Assembly: GCA_035487355.1 (NCBI GenBank)
Contig: DATHMF010000109.1
Coordinates: forward strand, 20,249-84,248
DNA: 64,000 nt
Reading direction: 5' to 3'
Source of the DNA: Terriglobales bacterium
Lineage (GTDB): Bacteria; Acidobacteriota; Terriglobia; Terriglobales; Acidobacteriaceae
Shown here piece after piece: positions 50,831 to 60,151 of this stretch. Below the pieces are notes generated by a model. The model did no database searches and had not been told where the DNA came from. It saw only the letters and a program-made list of their open reading frames with translations. Within the stretch, counting starts at the first letter, position 1, and every line of letters starts with the position of its first letter. Position numbers and translations under genes: made by a program.

Positions 50831-53305
50831 ATGAAAAAGCCGATCGTCTTTGTCATTCTTTGTTGTCTATCCACTGCGGCCGTGGCGCAGGGCGGCGTCA
50901 ACCCCACTGCCGGGTTGAAACGCAACGACGGGTTCATTCCGTTCTATTGGGATGCCAAGAAGGGGACACTTCTCTTTGAACTTAGCCCGCAAAGAATGAA
51001 TGAGGAATTCATTTATTTTACTGGACTGAGCAGCGGCATCGGCTCGACACAGATGTTTGCCGACCGGAGTTCCACCAGCGGGTCTCAGCTCTGTAAGTTG
51101 GTGCGCTCCGGACCCAAGGTGCTGGTCATCGCCGAGAACACGGCCTTCCGCGCCGAACGCGGCAGTGCCGAACTCAAGCACTCTGTAGAGCGCAGCTTTC
51201 CGACTTCCATCATTGCGGCCTTGCCGATTGAATCCGAACAGAGCGATACCTTAGTTGTGAATGCGAACCCGCTGGTATTGCGTGACGTGACCGGCCTGCT
51301 CGATCAGTTGCGTCGCCCTGCGCGCGCTATGAATGGAGTCATCCGGCAGACCGAAGGCGGCGGCAGCAACTGGCGCCTCGACGAGCAACGCAGCTCCGTG
51401 GATATGGACCACACCCGCGCATTTCCGCTGAACACAGAGATTGAGAATATCCTTACCTTCACCAGCGATTCCGGGGCCCCTGGAGTGAATGCTCCTGAAA
51501 ATGGCGTGCTTACCGTGCACGAACATATCTCTCTTCTTCCGCTCCCTCCGCCGGGATACCAACCGCGGGCCGCCGATCAGCGGGTTGGGTTCTTTGGCGA
51601 AGGCTTTTTGGATTTCTCACGGAGTTACAAAGATGCATTACGTCAGCGTTACATCGCGCGCTGGCGTCTGGAAAAGAAAGACCCTACGGCCGCTGTGAGC
51701 GAGCCTGTGAAGCCGATTACGTTTTATCTTGATCGCGCAATTCCTGAACCTATACGCGAGGCGGCTCGCCGGGGAGCGTTGTGGTGGAACCAGGCATTCG
51801 AGCAGGCGGGCTTTCGCAATGCGTTGGTGATCGAAGACCTTCCCGAAGGCGCCGACCCGCTGGATATGCGTTATCCCACCATTCAATGGACCAATCGCGA
51901 TGGCCGCGGCTGGTCCGTGGGCATGGAACAGAATGATCCTAGAACAGGTGAGATCCTGCATGCCGTAGTGCAACTCGATTCGCATCGCGTTCGCACCGTG
52001 AACAACTTTTGGAACGTAGTGAAGCCTGGCCCGGTCGCGGCCAATGACGATTCCGCCATGGATATGTTTGCCGACCTTGATGGCGCCGATCCCAATCTCT
52101 CCGAAGACGAGGTCATGTTGCATCGCATCGCGCTGCTCACATGCCATGAGATGGGGCACGTGCTTGGGCTGGAGCATAACTTCGCGGCCAGCACCTTCAA
52201 TCGCGGATCGGTAATGGATTACTTCGCCCCGCGCATCCTCATCCGCAAAGACGGCACCGCCGATCTCAGCGACGCCTACATGCAGGGCGTCGGCAGCTAT
52301 GATCGTTTCGCCATCGAGTGGGGCTACAGCACAAATAATCAGCCCCAGCCCTCAGACCCCGATGACCCACAAGAACGCGCGCGTCTGGAAGCTGTCATCC
52401 AAAAGGCATTGCGGCAGGGAATCTTTTGGGCGAACTCCGATGATCCCCGCTGGAACGCCTACGACGATGGTCCTGACCCGGTAACCTGGCTCAAGCAGGT
52501 GATTCCGGTACGTGACGCGCTGCTCAAAAACTATGGACCGCAGATGCTACGCAAGGGCGAACCCGCATCCTGGCTCAGCGCCCGCTTCGCCCTGGTCTAT
52601 CTTTTTCACCGTTACGCGCTGGCCTCTGCTGTGAATGTCATTGGCGGCGCCAAGATTCCTCCGGCACTCTCGGGCGACGGGCAGAAGCCGCTTGAAATCT
52701 GGAGCCAAGCCGATCAGCGTGAAGCCCTGCGCCTGGCCCTGCAGGAGCTTCGCCCCGAAGAGCTCGAAATACCGGCGAATATCTGGCACAGTCTCGTTCA
52801 GCACGAAAACGATGACAATAACCCGGAATCCTATCGCTCGAGCGCCGGATACCTCTTCAGTCCTTATGATGGAGCTCGCTCGGTCGCAGAAACCGTATTA
52901 GAGCCTCTGCTTGATGTCTCCCGTTTGGATCGGCTTAATTCGATTCATCACTTTGAGACGTCAGCGCCTTCGAGTCACGAGGTCATCGCCTTGCTCGTCG
53001 GGAATGTATTTGCTGACTATGCCCCCATAGGAGGGGACCCAAAGAGTGACTTTGTGGATGTGGTACAAGACGAACTGGCTAACAGACTCATGATTCTCGC
53101 CGCCGACGAAAATGCTCCGTCCGAGGTGCGCTCGGAAGCTTGGGCAGGAGTAAACCTGATTTATGCTCGTCTGCATGGGGGCGCTGCCGGTCGCAGCATG
53201 ACCAGTAGGGATATCGAACGGAAGATAGAGGCCTTCCGGCGCGACCCCAAGCAGAACGTTCCAAAGATCAGGCCATCAGGAGCGCCAGCCGGGCCCCCGA
53301 TTTAA
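50831..53305 (+). CDS. exported zinc-dependent metalloprotease (DUF5117/DUF5118 type)
   Basis: 824 residues. Signal peptide about 1-20 (MKKPIVFVILCCLSTAAVAQ). The zinc motif is H439-E-M-G-H443-x5-H449 in CHEMGHVLGLEHNFAAS, as in metzincins; an N-terminal DUF5118-like and DUF5117-like region (about 30-310) precedes it and a DUF4953-like C-terminus follows (DDGPDPVTWLKQ onward). The family is widespread in Bacteroidota and Acidobacteriota and likely digests protein outside the cell membrane. Neighbouring S46 peptidase suggests shared peptide use. Confidence 0.92.
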   Translation: MKKPIVFVILCCLSTAAVAQGGVNPTAGLKRNDGFIPFYWDAKKGTLLFELSPQRMNEEFIYFTGLSSGIGSTQMFADRSSTSGSQLCKLVRSGPKVLVIAENTAFRAERGSAELKHSVERSFPTSIIAALPIESEQSDTLVVNANPLVLRDVTGLLDQLRRPARAMNGVIRQTEGGGSNWRLDEQRSSVDMDHTRAFPLNTEIENILTFTSDSGAPGVNAPENGVLTVHEHISLLPLPPPGYQPRAADQRVGFFGEGFLDFSRSYKDALRQRYIARWRLEKKDPTAAVSEPVKPITFYLDRAIPEPIREAARRGALWWNQAFEQAGFRNALVIEDLPEGADPLDMRYPTIQWTNRDGRGWSVGMEQNDPRTGEILHAVVQLDSHRVRTVNNFWNVVKPGPVAANDDSAMDMFADLDGADPNLSEDEVMLHRIALLTCHEMGHVLGLEHNFAASTFNRGSVMDYFAPRILIRKDGTADLSDAYMQGVGSYDRFAIEWGYSTNNQPQPSDPDDPQERARLEAVIQKALRQGIFWANSDDPRWNAYDDGPDPVTWLKQVIPVRDALLKNYGPQMLRKGEPASWLSARFALVYLFHRYALASAVNVIGGAKIPPALSGDGQKPLEIWSQADQREALRLALQELRPEELEIPANIWHSLVQHENDDNNPESYRSSAGYLFSPYDGARSVAETVLEPLLDVSRLDRLNSIHHFETSAPSSHEVIALLVGNVFADYAPIGGDPKSDFVDVVQDELANRLMILAADENAPSEVRSEAWAGVNLIYARLHGGAAGRSMTSRDIERKIEAFRRDPKQNVPKIRPSGAPAGPPI

Positions 53306-53409
53306 TCGGAGGTTGACTAGCAACCGGCGAAAGGTGCAATCTTGGGCCTATAAGACACTGATGAGTAACAACTGCTGGGGCTTCTGGAAGACGCTCTACA
53401 ATCGCCATG

Positions 53410-53455
53410 AAAAGAAAAAGCCTCTGCGCTCCTCCGCGCCCTCTGCGGTTTAATT
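53410..53455. repeat. CTCTGCGCTCCTCCGCG-type word repeat
   Basis: AAAAAGCCTCTGCGCTCCTC and CGCGCCCTCTGCGGTTTAAT abut the 3' end of the LptFG gene. Related to the words at 40613-40635 and 42713-42870. Confidence 0.65.
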
Positions 53456-53458
53456 TCC

Positions 53459-55870
53459 TTACGTGGGCACTTTCAGAATCAAATAACCTCCCACCAGGGC
53501 AAAAACCAAGTCAGGAGACCATGCCGCCATGGCCGGCGGCAATTGGCTGATATTGCCCATGGCTTCGAACAATCCAGCGACCACGAAATACACGATCCCG
53601 ATTCCCAGGGCGAGAGCAACTCCGGTAAGCGCACCGCGCCGGGCCGCGCGTAAAGAGAAGGGAACTGCCAGCACAGACATCACAAATGTAATGAGTGGGA
53701 AAGCGAACTTTTTATAAAGCTGCACTTTAAGCCGCACCACCTCGAATCCGCTTTGCTGCAGGTCGTCAATATACTGGCTCAACTCGGTGTAACTCATCTC
53801 CGAGGATTGTTTGACCTCTCGTTTGAAATAGAGCGGGTTCTCGGTCAACTCAGAGAACGTAGAGACGTCGAATGTCCGATACTCCTGGATCGCCGATCCG
53901 TTGAAAGAGCGGCTCCATCCCTGGGAAAAGACAAAGCGCTTGAGTTCGCTGTCCCAATGGGCATGTTCGGCGAAGATCCGTTTGGTGACCGCGAAGGTAG
54001 CCGGATCGAACTCGAAAATCGAGATATTCCCAAACGTATCGCGGTCCGCATCAAACAGTTCGTAGTAATAAATGGTGTTATTTTTTCCGAAGATCCACAT
54101 GCGATCGGGCCGGAAAAAAGTCTGTGCCGGCTTGCCTTTGATCTGGTTGCGCAGCGCCTCTTCCTGCCGGCTGTTGCTGGGCAGATAGAACTGGTTTGCG
54201 AAGAACAGGCCGCCTGCAAGCACCGCCGATATGACCAGCACCGGCGTCACCACGCGGTAAACGCTGATGCCGGTTGCTTTCATCGCGGTGACTTCGTTGG
54301 CTTTTTCCAGCAAACCGAATGTCACCAGCACGGCAATCATCACCGCCAGCGGCGTCAATACGTAAATATAAGAAGGGATCACATGCAGCAGGTACTCACC
54401 CACGGTGACCAGCGGCACCCTGTTGCGGATGATATCGCCCAGCAACTCAAAGAATGTGAATACGAAAATGAGCACAGAGAAAGTTGCCAGCACCATGCCC
54501 AGGTAGGTCAGGAAGTCGCGCAGGATGTAGTCATCCAGAATCTGCGGGAACCCGACCCGCATTGGGGCTTGATCAGCCGCCTCCATTCCCTCGGAGCGTA
54601 ACCGGGCCCTTAACCGCCGTGGTCGAAGCTTCCGCAGGCGGAACAACAGCGAGCGAAGGCCTATTTCCAGAGGTCTTTTTCGCACGCGCCAGAGCAATAC
54701 AACTCCCGCCAGCAAAAAGACTGCATTCCCCAGCCAGACGCCTATCTCCGGGGAGACGCGCCCTTGGCGCGCCAGCGCCAGTCCTGCCAGCGAGACTACG
54801 TAATACAAGAAGACCAGCGCAATCGTCAGCACAAAGCCTGTGGCCTTGCCGCCTTTCTTGGCTGAAAGCCCCAAGGGTATTCCCACCAGCGCCAGCACAA
54901 GGCAGGCGGCGGGCAGCGCAAATCGACGGTTGGCCTCGATCAAATACCAGCGCCGGCGTATTCCAACCAGGCTCCAGTTTGGCTGGTCCCACCCCGGTTG
55001 CTGTCTCAGGTAGGCAATCTGCGACAGCAATTCTTTGGTCGACATTTGCGGAAGCGCGGGTTCGTCTGATCCTTTTTTCTCGGCGAGATTGGTTACCGGA
55101 ATGGGAATATCTGTCTCCTGAAACGTGGAGATCGTATATTGGTCCGGTTGCTTGGGTACGTTTTCATGGCTCGCGGCGCCCACCAGATGCAGTCGCATCG
55201 AGTCCGGCGTGTCGCTGACCGCAACGCCTTCCTGTGCCAGCGTGATCTTGGGGGCGGTAGGATTGCTGATGTCGGCAAGAAAAACTTTTTTCCAAACTGC
55301 GGCGCCCTCTTGCGGCACGACATCTTGCACATAGAGGATGTAATTCTTCAGGTCTTCATAAAACACCCGCGGCTGAATCTCAAATGAGGCTTGCGAAGTC
55401 TTCAGTTGGTCCTGCAGCCCGGCGAGGGCGGTCGCCGAACGCGGCGCAATAAAAACCGTATTGATGGTAGCCAGGATCCAGGTAAGGATCGCCAGCCAGC
55501 CAATGGTGCGTACGAAGATCCCGGTTCCGATACCGCTGGCGCGCATGGCGGTGACCTCGCTGTCAGCGGCCATGCGGCTGAGTCCGATCAGGATCCCCAC
55601 CAGCGCCGCCATGGGAATGGTGATAGTCAGAGCGCTGGGAATGGTGAGAAAAATAAGCTCCGCGACGCTGGGAATAGGCGCGCTGCTGCGCACTACCAGC
55701 TCCAGGATCTGGGTCACATTTCGCATGAAGAGCACAAATGTGAACACAACTCCGCCAATCGCGGCGTGCGTGAGGACCTCGCGCAGAATGTAACGGTTCA
55801 GGATACGCACAGTTTTATTGAGTCTAGCAGATGATGGGAGAGGAGACAGCAGAGATGGATCGGATTCCAT
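53459..55870 (-). CDS. LptF-LptG fusion permease of the LPS transport ABC system
   Basis: 803 residues holding two YjgP/YjgQ permeases in one chain. The first (about 20-400) begins NRYILREVLTHAAIGGVVFT with membrane helices near 35, 65 and 110 and three more at 310-395. The second (about 440-803) begins DDYILRDFLTYLGMVLATFS and repeats the layout, including EKANEVTAMKATGISVYRVV matching ADSEVTAMRASGIGTGIFV of the first half. LptF and LptG normally are separate and form the heterodimer over LptB2 that extracts LPS. The fused chain should supply both. No lptB or lptC is in the window. A charged linker (about 400-430) joins the halves. Confidence 0.92.
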   Translation of the reverse strand: MESDPSLLSPLPSSARLNKTVRILNRYILREVLTHAAIGGVVFTFVLFMRNVTQILELVVRSSAPIPSVAELIFLTIPSALTITIPMAALVGILIGLSRMAADSEVTAMRASGIGTGIFVRTIGWLAILTWILATINTVFIAPRSATALAGLQDQLKTSQASFEIQPRVFYEDLKNYILYVQDVVPQEGAAVWKKVFLADISNPTAPKITLAQEGVAVSDTPDSMRLHLVGAASHENVPKQPDQYTISTFQETDIPIPVTNLAEKKGSDEPALPQMSTKELLSQIAYLRQQPGWDQPNWSLVGIRRRWYLIEANRRFALPAACLVLALVGIPLGLSAKKGGKATGFVLTIALVFLYYVVSLAGLALARQGRVSPEIGVWLGNAVFLLAGVVLLWRVRKRPLEIGLRSLLFRLRKLRPRRLRARLRSEGMEAADQAPMRVGFPQILDDYILRDFLTYLGMVLATFSVLIFVFTFFELLGDIIRNRVPLVTVGEYLLHVIPSYIYVLTPLAVMIAVLVTFGLLEKANEVTAMKATGISVYRVVTPVLVISAVLAGGLFFANQFYLPSNSRQEEALRNQIKGKPAQTFFRPDRMWIFGKNNTIYYYELFDADRDTFGNISIFEFDPATFAVTKRIFAEHAHWDSELKRFVFSQGWSRSFNGSAIQEYRTFDVSTFSELTENPLYFKREVKQSSEMSYTELSQYIDDLQQSGFEVVRLKVQLYKKFAFPLITFVMSVLAVPFSLRAARRGALTGVALALGIGIVYFVVAGLFEAMGNISQLPPAMAAWSPDLVFALVGGYLILKVPT

Positions 55871-55981
55871 CTGGGGAAAGAAACCCGGTTGATACTCAAA
55901 TTGCTGATTTGATTTTCCCTACTGTCGTTCTAAGTGTATATTGCTGCGTTTACTGGTATGGGCCCGCCCCCCGCTTCACAA

Positions 55982-57460
55982 TCACTGAAATCGATTCGGC
56001 CGATATCCGATTCGGCCGTTTTCTTCTCCGGCCGAGAGCTCTCGCATACAAAGCCTGTCCAGGTTCTTGTCATCGCACTGGTAGATCTGATTCATGGGGA
56101 GATCTTCTTTACGCACCACGTAGAACCCCGTTTCCATATGGAAACCGTCGTCTGCAGAATCGGTCACAATCGGACTGCCGTGCCTCACGCGCAGCCGGAA
56201 TTGTTTCGACGGCGGTTCATAGTCCGAGTAGGCAAAACACTTTCCGATGCACGCCCGATCGACGATATGGTTCACAAACCACAGCCGTGACTGATCGGGC
56301 AAGTTGATAGTCTCGATCACCCGGCGCCCGTAAGGCAGGGTGTTCACCATGCTTTCCACTTGCTCTTCCATGCGATTCAGCATGCCCGTATCCTGATAGC
56401 TCCACAGAAAAAACAACCCTGCGCCAACGGCCAGACCTGCAAGATGCCAGGTTCTGGGCCTGACCGATCCCAGCACGCATAGTCCCAGCACACCCGTGAC
56501 TACGGTGAGGCGCGAAATGATCAATGCAAAAGGATTCGAATATTGAGGAAACCACACCACCTCCGGAATCATGAAGGCGGCAAACAATAAGACAACCCAC
56601 AACTCGAAAGGTGCGCGGAAAGTCCACCGCTCGGTGTTCGTTCGCCATTCACGCACCATGCCGTAAAGGAAGCAAGTAACGCAGAACACCAGAAGGGCAA
56701 GAGCCAGGATCGCATACCTTGCGCGGAACAGGGCGAACTGGTCCACTCCATTCATGAAGAAGAAGTCTTTCGTATGCCAGTAAGCGGTACGGAAGCGCAG
56801 CACATAAAAGTGGAAGGCGGTCACAACCAGGAATGCAGAAGCGAATAACGCCCAGCGCCGCCAGCTCTTCACCATATCTGCCAGGCGCAGATAGGCGGCC
56901 ATTCCGATGAGGCACAGAAACCCAAAGGGATGGGCGAGCAGCGCCACTATGGCAATACCGGCGGCAACCAGCAGATCTCGACCGCTGCCTCTCCAAAACA
57001 GGGCCACAGCAAAAAAGCCCAGACCAATGGCCAGATAAAAATTCATGAAGCCTGAGTAGAAGGTCCAGCCATAGGTGATCATGGCGATGGCAGGGATGAG
57101 AAACCATGGAGGCCGGCGATTGGCCGCGCTCATAAGAGCAAATGCTCCCCAGAAGAAGATCAGTACGGCAACCGAGACGAGAATGCGTTCGGCCACGATA
57201 AAACCGACTACTTCTCCAAGTTTCTGCAGCGTCAGATCGACCAGGACGTTGTTCCATCGCGACTCGATGTACAACCCCGGCGCCTGGCCCTGATCTACCA
57301 GATGTGCCAGCCAGGCATTGTAGGTGTGACTGCCGATATCGCCTGCCTCAATCCTTTTGTGCCAGAAACAGGGGATCAGTAAAATTAAGGAAATAACCAG
57401 AAAGCGCCCGCCATGCTGACGGATAAAAAGTGCAGCTTGCCTCATCTGCATGCGAGGCAT
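55982..57460 (-). CDS. polytopic membrane protein of unknown function
   Basis: About 492 residues with roughly nine to ten membrane helices (for example FLVISLILLIPCFW near 15, ILVSVAVLIFFWGAFALM near 80, FFAVALFW, ALFASAFLVVTAFHFYVL) and a soluble C-terminal domain (about 375-492) with several Cys. The early DIGSHTYNAWLAHLVDQGQA (about 37) recalls the first periplasmic loop of GT-C glycosyltransferase-like proteins, but I cannot assign it. Start ATG 57460 is chosen over 57505. The B12 radical SAM gene ends 77 nt upstream of this start on the same strand. Confidence 0.75.
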   Translation of the reverse strand: MPRMQMRQAALFIRQHGGRFLVISLILLIPCFWHKRIEAGDIGSHTYNAWLAHLVDQGQAPGLYIESRWNNVLVDLTLQKLGEVVGFIVAERILVSVAVLIFFWGAFALMSAANRRPPWFLIPAIAMITYGWTFYSGFMNFYLAIGLGFFAVALFWRGSGRDLLVAAGIAIVALLAHPFGFLCLIGMAAYLRLADMVKSWRRWALFASAFLVVTAFHFYVLRFRTAYWHTKDFFFMNGVDQFALFRARYAILALALLVFCVTCFLYGMVREWRTNTERWTFRAPFELWVVLLFAAFMIPEVVWFPQYSNPFALIISRLTVVTGVLGLCVLGSVRPRTWHLAGLAVGAGLFFLWSYQDTGMLNRMEEQVESMVNTLPYGRRVIETINLPDQSRLWFVNHIVDRACIGKCFAYSDYEPPSKQFRLRVRHGSPIVTDSADDGFHMETGFYVVRKEDLPMNQIYQCDDKNLDRLCMRELSAGEENGRIGYRPNRFQ

Positions 57461-57537
57461 TGTATCTCGGGAGGAATGCAGCCACAAGACATCGGAAAGG
57501 CACATTGACGTACTTTACATCTGAGCTTAAGCCGCTG

Positions 57538-59259
57538 CTAGACTTCCGATTTGGCTGCGCCGACCGTGGACATTTCCAGCGAGTCGAACTCGTCTTCTTC
57601 GAAGGGAGTCAAGGCTGCATCGGTGTAGAGCCGGGCATCGGGGTCCCGCTTCAACTGCCGGCGGAAGCGGCCGTAGCGCCAAATCAGTTGCGCCAGCTTG
57701 AAGTGCTTGTATAACAAATTGGCGACGTAGCGAGGATAGAAAACCAACGGGCTCTCGACAGGCAGAGTGGGTCGCCGGTCTTTGCGGTACTTGCGGCGTA
57801 GGTAGCCGCCTTCAAGCGGATCAATCTTCTCGAGGGTGACGCAGGAGTAGTACCAGATCAGCAGGAACGCCATATTGCCGGGCTGGCTGTTGGTGGCGAC
57901 GGCGCGGCGCATCACAGTCTCGATATGCTCAAGGGAATAAAAGGACATCCAGGTATCGTGATAGAGCTTTTGCCATTCCTCTGCCGACATGGTGGCGTGG
58001 GGAGTAGTCACGTGCTCGAGATCGTATTTGTTCAGGTCGGGATCGAGATAGGCGCCGGCCTTGTGTAGTTTTTGGTGGTCCTCGGAGCCGGGCAGCGGCG
58101 TCAGGCAGTGCGGCTCCAGCAGATCAATGGCCAACTCACGCTGGATGATTCCGATGTCGCGCAGGATGGATTCGGGCGTGTCGTTGGGGAAGCCCACGAT
58201 GTAGCCGGCAAAAACCGTCGCACCCACGCGCTTCCATTCGAGCAGCATCTTGCGATACTCGGCAACCTTGTTCTGCTTCTTCCGGGCCCCCAACAGGCTT
58301 TCAGGATTGATGCTTTCCAGGCCAATAAAAACCCGGGCCACGCCGGCGCGGCCCGCCTTCTCAATGAACTTCGGCAGGCGATGGCACATAGTGTCTACCT
58401 GAATCACGAACTTGAGGTTGAGTTTTTCCTGTTCGCGCATGGCGATGAGGCGGTCGAAAATGCTTTCCCAGTCCAGGTTGCGCGCGAAATTGTCGTCGGT
58501 GATAAAGAAGCGGTTGATGCCCTGCGCCAGGTTGCGCCGGATAATCTGCTCCACATCGTCGGCCGAGCGGCGGCGTGACTTGCGCCCCTGCACATTGATG
58601 ATAGTGCAGAAGGAGCATTGAAAGGGACAGCCACGGCCGGCATCGAAGGTGGTGATCTTGCCTCCGGTCCGCTTGATGCGGGTGGCAGGAAGAATGGGCA
58701 TGGGCGCCCCATCCAGCGAAGGCAGGTCTGCCATGTAGTTGTAGAGCGGTTTGAGCGTGCCTTGCCACGCGTCGCGCAGGACCAATTCGAAGCGTCCCTC
58801 GGCCTCACCGGCAAAAAGCGAGATGCCAAGGTCCATGGCTTGCGTCAGTTCGGCGGGAACCTCCGGCAGCATAGACAGACAGCCGGAGACGTGAAAGCCG
58901 CCGATACAGACCTGAACTCCTGCCGCCCTTAGCGGCCGGGCGATATCCATCGCGCGGGGATACTGATTGGACTGAACCCCAACCAGGGCAACCAGGCCAG
59001 GGCCGTCGCCGATCTGGCGCGCGATGCGCTCCGGCCGGATATGCGTATTGCACTCGTCGAAGGCCGAAATGACGATTTCGACATCGTCGCCGAGCACGCG
59101 GCGCTCCTTGCAGTCGAGCGCAAGACCGTAAAGCACCGCGAGCGTATTCGAGGGAATGGCGGAGCGGAGCCACTGGATAACGTATCCGTCATCGTCGTAG
59201 TGCGACGGTTTTATCAAGATCAGCGAGAATCGCTTACACACCGGTTTAGCAACCGCCAT
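57538..59259 (-). CDS. B12-binding domain radical SAM protein
   Basis: 573 residues. The N-terminal part (about 50-180) looks like the cobalamin-binding fold of BchE-type proteins (VALVGVQSNQYPRAMDIARP, VCIGGFHVSGC); the radical SAM cluster is C211-x3-C215-x2-C218 in AGRGCPFQCSFCTI. A helical C-terminal domain follows (about 420-573). Such enzymes methylate or rearrange unactivated carbon, often in hopanoid, lipid or natural-product pathways. The DHxxGxH cobalamin motif is not evident, so B12 dependence is inferred from family. Substrate unknown. Confidence 0.88.
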   Translation of the reverse strand: MAVAKPVCKRFSLILIKPSHYDDDGYVIQWLRSAIPSNTLAVLYGLALDCKERRVLGDDVEIVISAFDECNTHIRPERIARQIGDGPGLVALVGVQSNQYPRAMDIARPLRAAGVQVCIGGFHVSGCLSMLPEVPAELTQAMDLGISLFAGEAEGRFELVLRDAWQGTLKPLYNYMADLPSLDGAPMPILPATRIKRTGGKITTFDAGRGCPFQCSFCTIINVQGRKSRRRSADDVEQIIRRNLAQGINRFFITDDNFARNLDWESIFDRLIAMREQEKLNLKFVIQVDTMCHRLPKFIEKAGRAGVARVFIGLESINPESLLGARKKQNKVAEYRKMLLEWKRVGATVFAGYIVGFPNDTPESILRDIGIIQRELAIDLLEPHCLTPLPGSEDHQKLHKAGAYLDPDLNKYDLEHVTTPHATMSAEEWQKLYHDTWMSFYSLEHIETVMRRAVATNSQPGNMAFLLIWYYSCVTLEKIDPLEGGYLRRKYRKDRRPTLPVESPLVFYPRYVANLLYKHFKLAQLIWRYGRFRRQLKRDPDARLYTDAALTPFEEDEFDSLEMSTVGAAKSEV

Positions 59260-59411
59260 TAGAATTCCTCTGCAAGCAAATTGGACCCATTACGGCACAA
59301 CGTTGCCCAGGTATTTAGTTTTTGGCCTTGGGGAAAATCGGCGTCGATTATATACCCATCTCGCCCGAATGCCGCATGAAAGATGCAGCACTAAATTGGT
59401 TCCCAGCGGCG

Positions 59412-59927
59412 TTAAGAACTAGGCACTGGGGGCTCCGAGCCGGCTACAGCTTCCATCACCTGCTCGATCGGTGCGCGGTCAAGCTGGTTTTTGCCTACAT
59501 GGATAAAGCGGATGATCCCGTTTCGGTCCACAACAAAAGTTGCCGGTTTGGCAATGTCAATTGCCTCGAGCGATAGCCGGTTATAGACGCCATAAGCCTT
59601 GGTGACGATGCGATCTTCATCCAGCAGGAAAGGGAAGCTGACCGGATGCTTGGTAAAAAACCGCTCCGGCTTGAACATGCCTTCGCGTTTTTCGGCGACA
59701 ATGAACAGCAGGGAAGCGCCAAGTTTTTCAATTTCATCTTTTATCGGCTCAAACTGAGCCATGCGTTTCACGCAGTTGGGTCACCACGTTCCCCGCAGGA
59801 ATTCCACAATAACCGGCCCGCGACCACGGACTTCTGCCAGCGAAAATGTGCCCGGCTGGTTTGCTGCTGCCAGACTGAACGCCGGGGCAAGGTCTCCAAT
59901 CTGCAAGGTGTCTGAACGTTCAGTCAT
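59412..59927 (-). CDS. redoxin with in-frame UGA, candidate selenoprotein (UxxC active site)
   Basis: A peroxiredoxin/thioredoxin-like protein of 171 residues if UGA (59783-59781) is read as amino acid 49. The N-terminal half is LQIGDLAPAFSLAAANQPG followed by VIVEFLRGTW; the stop follows at once; then PNCVKRMAQFEPIKDEIEKL, FIVAEKREG, KHPVSFPFLLDED and PATFVVDRNGIIRFIHVG. In relatives the W is followed by CPxC, so UGA sits exactly at the first, catalytic Cys and gives U49-P-N-C52. Both halves have full-length conservation on either side and neither would work alone. A SECIS-like hairpin follows. Alternative: a nonsense mutation (UGC or UGU to UGA). ATG 59927 is the sensible start; divergent to the TetR gene. 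Confidence 0.8.
59746..59774 (-). promoter_or_regulatory. candidate bacterial SECIS hairpins after the in-frame UGA
   Basis: On the minus strand GGCTCA-GTT-TGAGCC (59760-59746) is a perfect 6-bp stem with G first in a 3-nt loop, and the loop begins 26 nt after the UGA. That fits the usual bacterial SECIS description (loop 16-37 nt downstream, G in the first two loop positions). A second stem TGCGT-GAA-ACGCA (59774-59762) lies between, with its loop 11 nt after UGA. Confidence 0.7.
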
Positions 59928-60069
59928 TGTGGGTCCAATGAGTGTATGGTTTTTTCCAAAAATCGTAAATTGAAGCTTTTGTCCGGCAATGTTGCCGAAG
60001 ATCAGAGCGGGCGATAAGACTCTATAAGTGCATGTCCAACATACACTTACGTCCAGACTCCCCATATAG

Positions 60070-60136
60070 TTAAACATGTTCAAAAATATCTTGACAACAC
60101 GATCAGATTAGGTGCATTATTTGAACACGTTCAAAT
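60070..60136 (+). promoter_or_regulatory. promoter and TetR operator
   Basis: A perfect palindrome ATTTGAAC-AC-GTTCAAAT lies at 60119-60136, and a related site TTAAACATGTTCAAAA at 60070-60085. Between them a -35 TTGACA (60091-60096) and a -10 CATTAT (60115-60120, spacing 18) form a promoter whose -10 the palindrome overlaps. Autorepression by the TetR protein encoded 16 nt downstream is strongly suggested. Confidence 0.78.
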
Positions 60137-60151
60137 AAGAGGTAAATAAAA

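Noticed and set aside
53310..53324. GGTTG-ACTAG-CAACC hairpin after the DUF5117-type protease gene
   Set aside because: Only 5 bp and no T run; not enough for a terminator.
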